Below, one piece after another: positions 7,172 through 8,805 of a stretch of 8,805 nt of DNA. Numbering within the stretch: the first letter of the stretch is position 1; every line of letters begins with the position of its first letter. The stretch comes from Acidobacteriota bacterium. GTDB lineage: Bacteria; Acidobacteriota; Terriglobia; UBA7540. Under the pieces are notes generated by a model. That model did not search any database. It was not told the DNA's origin and saw nothing but the letters and a program-made list of their open reading frames with translations. A program made the translations under genes and the position numbers. The stretch lies in contig QHZK01000105.1 of assembly GCA_003224635.1 (NCBI GenBank), positions 1 to 8,805 of the forward strand, given 5' to 3'.

Positions 7172-7540
7172 GAAAGAGCGGCGTTCTTGGGCGGTTTCCG
7201 GGTTTCTTTAGGCCTGGGCTTGTCCGGATAGACAGGATCATGCGGCCCCACCTGAACAACTGCGAGTGCCTTGGCGCGCACACGCTACACGTTAACTACC
7301 GCCTCTTCGTGTAAATAGGAAACTAACTGTACGTTTAGATGTCGTTTTGTCTCGCTGTTTTCCGACTGCTTGGATGCGACTTCCTCGGAATAGGTTTCAA
7401 GCCTTGGCGCCGGTGGACGGCGCGCCGACCCGCGACGACAACTACCCACCCGCACTGCTTGAGTTCCTGACCGACCCACACATCAAATCCAGTTCCTGCG
7501 AGGGCTCCGGAAAAATCTTTCGGGACTCTCTCATTCGCGT
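7172..7540 (-). other. non-coding leader between lon and rho
   Basis: About 370 bp hold no convincing gene. The part around 7300-7370 is much more AT-rich than the flanks, as expected for a promoter or leader region of rho on the minus strand, but I could not find a credible -35/-10 pair. A frame starting at GTG 7281 (minus) gives a proline- and lysine-rich peptide (PDKPRPKETRKPPKN) before losing any protein-like character. It could be a leader peptide or chance. No riboswitch or tRNA-like fold was recognised by eye. Confidence 0.45.
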
Positions 7541-7590
7541 GTGGCGGCGGTCTATGACCGCCGGTCGGCGTTCATTAGAGCGCTGCTACA
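7541..7590. repeat. REP-like palindromic element, copy 2
   Basis: This is related to the element at 3692-3754 and in the same orientation. It contains the perfect hairpin GGCGGTC-TAT-GACCGCC (7546-7562) and a second, imperfect one, GCGTTC-ATTA-GAGCGC (7569-7583, offset by a base or two), and ends in the same GCTACA. The spacer between hairpins is only about 5 nt, against 17 in copy 1, and the left TGTAG end has decayed. It ends 2 bp before the lon stop codon, so it lies in the lon 3' untranslated region, where it could protect or terminate the transcript. Confidence 0.8.
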
Positions 7591-7592
7591 AC

Positions 7593-8805
7593 TCAATTGG
7601 CCAATTGCGTACGATCTTCATCGGCGACCGAAGGCGCCGGGGTCTCGAGCGTTCCTCTTTCTTCCGCCAGGGGCTGCCGGGGCTCAATCCCGCGCTCCAG
7701 AGCGAGGTCCAACACCTCGTCCATGTTGTCCACGAAGCGGATAGCCAACTCCTGCTGAATACCAGGGGGGATCTCTGGCAGGTCCTTCTCGTTATCGCGC
7801 GGCAGGACCACCGACTGGCTTCCGGCGCGATGGGCGGCAAGGACCTTCTCCTTCACGCCGCCGATGCCCAGCACTTTGCCGCGAAGCGTGATCTCGCCGG
7901 TCATGGCCAGGTCGCGGCGCACCGGGATTTTGGTCAGCGAGCTGATCACCGCTGTCGCCAGGGTGATGCCGGCGGAAGGACCGTCCTTGGGGATCGATCC
8001 CTCGGGGATGTGGATGTGAATGTCGACGCGCCGGTAGAAGTCCGCGTCCAGCCCCAGGCGCGCGGCCCTCGAGCGCACGTAGCTCAAGGCGGCCTGCCCG
8101 GACTCTTGCATCACGTCTCCAAGCTTCCCAGTGAGGGTCAGCTTGCCCTTGCCCGGCATGATGGTGGCCTCGATGTGCAGGATCTGCCCGCCCACCTCGG
8201 TCCAGGCCAGTCCGGTTGCCAGACCGACTTCGTTTTTTTCCTCCGACCGGGTGTCCCGGAATTTGATGACGCCGAGATATTCCTTCAGGTCCTCCTCTTT
8301 GGCCGTAACCTCGAGCCCCTTGCCGTCCTTGACGACCTTGCGCGCCACCTTGCGGGAGATGTTGGCAATCTCGCGCTCCAGATTCCGGACGCCGGCCTCG
8401 CGCGTGTAGCCGCGAATGATGCCGGTGATGGCGTCATCCGTCAGCGTCAGATTCTCGGGTTTCAGTCCCGCCGCCTCGCGCTGCTTGGGCACCAGAAACC
8501 GCTTGGCGATTTCCACTTTCTCGGGCTCGGTATAACCTGAGAGTCTCAGGATCTCCATGCGGTCCTGGAGGGGCTGAGGGATGGTATGAGTCACGTTGGC
8601 CGTGGTAATGAAGAAAACCTTGGAAAGGTCGTACTCGACGTCCAGGTAGTGGTCCATGAACATGTGGTTCTGTTCCGGATCAAGCACTTCGAGCAGCGCG
8701 GCCGAAGGATCGCCCCGGAAGTCCATGCTCATCTTGTCGACTTCGTCGAGCAGGAAGATCGGGTTCACGGTGCCGGCCTTCTTCATCATCTGGATGATCT
8801 GGCCC
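7593..8805 (-). CDS. lon: ATP-dependent protease Lon, N-terminal part outside the window
   Basis: Lon is the cytosolic AAA+ protease that degrades damaged and regulatory proteins. The frame is open to base 8805 (GQIIQMMKKAG), so the N-terminal substrate-binding domain and Walker A lie beyond the edge, and the ATG at 8789 is internal. Numbered from that Met: Walker B IFLLDEVDKM (11-20), sensor 1 region FFITTAN (59-65), arginine-finger and lid region (RMEILRLSGYT, 78-87), and sensor 2 REAGVRNLERE (130-140). The protease domain runs from about 185, with catalytic Ser272 in PKDGPSAG and Lys315 in GGVKEKVLAAHRAG. The 43-residue Ser-Lys spacing equals that of E. coli Lon. The last 30 residues (EPRQPLAEERGTLETPAPS to the end) are a variable, probably disordered tail. 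The stop is TGA, followed immediately by a palindromic repeat. rho follows downstream on the same strand but is well separated. Confidence 0.97.
   Translation of the reverse strand, partial: GQIIQMMKKAGTVNPIFLLDEVDKMSMDFRGDPSAALLEVLDPEQNHMFMDHYLDVEYDLSKVFFITTANVTHTIPQPLQDRMEILRLSGYTEPEKVEIAKRFLVPKQREAAGLKPENLTLTDDAITGIIRGYTREAGVRNLEREIANISRKVARKVVKDGKGLEVTAKEEDLKEYLGVIKFRDTRSEEKNEVGLATGLAWTEVGGQILHIEATIMPGKGKLTLTGKLGDVMQESGQAALSYVRSRAARLGLDADFYRRVDIHIHIPEGSIPKDGPSAGITLATAVISSLTKIPVRRDLAMTGEITLRGKVLGIGGVKEKVLAAHRAGSQSVVLPRDNEKDLPEIPPGIQQELAIRFVDNMDEVLDLALERGIEPRQPLAEERGTLETPAPSVADEDRTQLAN

Noticed and set aside
7541..7744. 67-codon plus-strand frame beginning MAAVYDRR
   Set aside because: It starts in the second palindromic repeat and runs antisense through the lon 3' end, so it is a repeat-derived artefact.
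7347..8540. 397-codon open frame on the plus strand opposite lon
   Set aside because: It lies antisense to unmistakable Lon coding sequence and gives His/Gln/Asp-rich translation with no domain. Long antisense frames are common in GC-rich genes.

Overview
The window is a high-GC bacterial chromosomal segment of housekeeping genes. Motif wording in Rho, Lon, MutL and CMP kinase, the high GC content, and tandem cytosolic HtrA-like proteases next to a NarL-type regulator suggest an Acidobacteriota-like organism. This is an inference from memory of the families, not a database result. Both ends are cut inside genes: mutL has lost its N-terminal ATPase half to the left edge, and lon has lost its N-terminal half to the right edge.

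Plus strand, left to right: the C-terminal two thirds of mutL (endonuclease-type MutL); a 255-bp gap with small tandem repeats and a dyad; two adjacent paralogous HtrA/S1C-type serine proteases with C-terminal PDZ domains and no visible export signal (1-nt gap); a 99-bp gap holding a 63-bp palindromic repeat element; a NarL/LuxR-type response regulator on a TTG start whose receiver has lost every phosphorylation residue; a 121-bp AT-rich gap with a 16-bp perfect inverted repeat and a weak terminator-like hairpin; and cmk (CMP kinase).

Minus strand, right to left: lon (C-terminal AAA+ and Ser-Lys protease part), a second copy of the palindromic repeat 2 bp past the lon stop, a roughly 370-bp non-coding leader, rho with a long charged N-terminal extension containing an internal duplication, and a 91-residue coiled-coil protein of unknown function about 40 bp after rho. 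That last gene converges on cmk.

mutL, cmk, rho and lon are standard repair, nucleotide, transcription-termination and proteolysis genes with no obvious shared pathway. The part most likely to be a poorly described system is the protease-protease-regulator cluster at 1803-4428: two probably cytosolic HtrA-like proteases, one with a changed active-site motif, followed by a regulator that probably cannot be phosphorylated. The other notable layer is non-coding: several families of short repeats placed exactly at gene boundaries.
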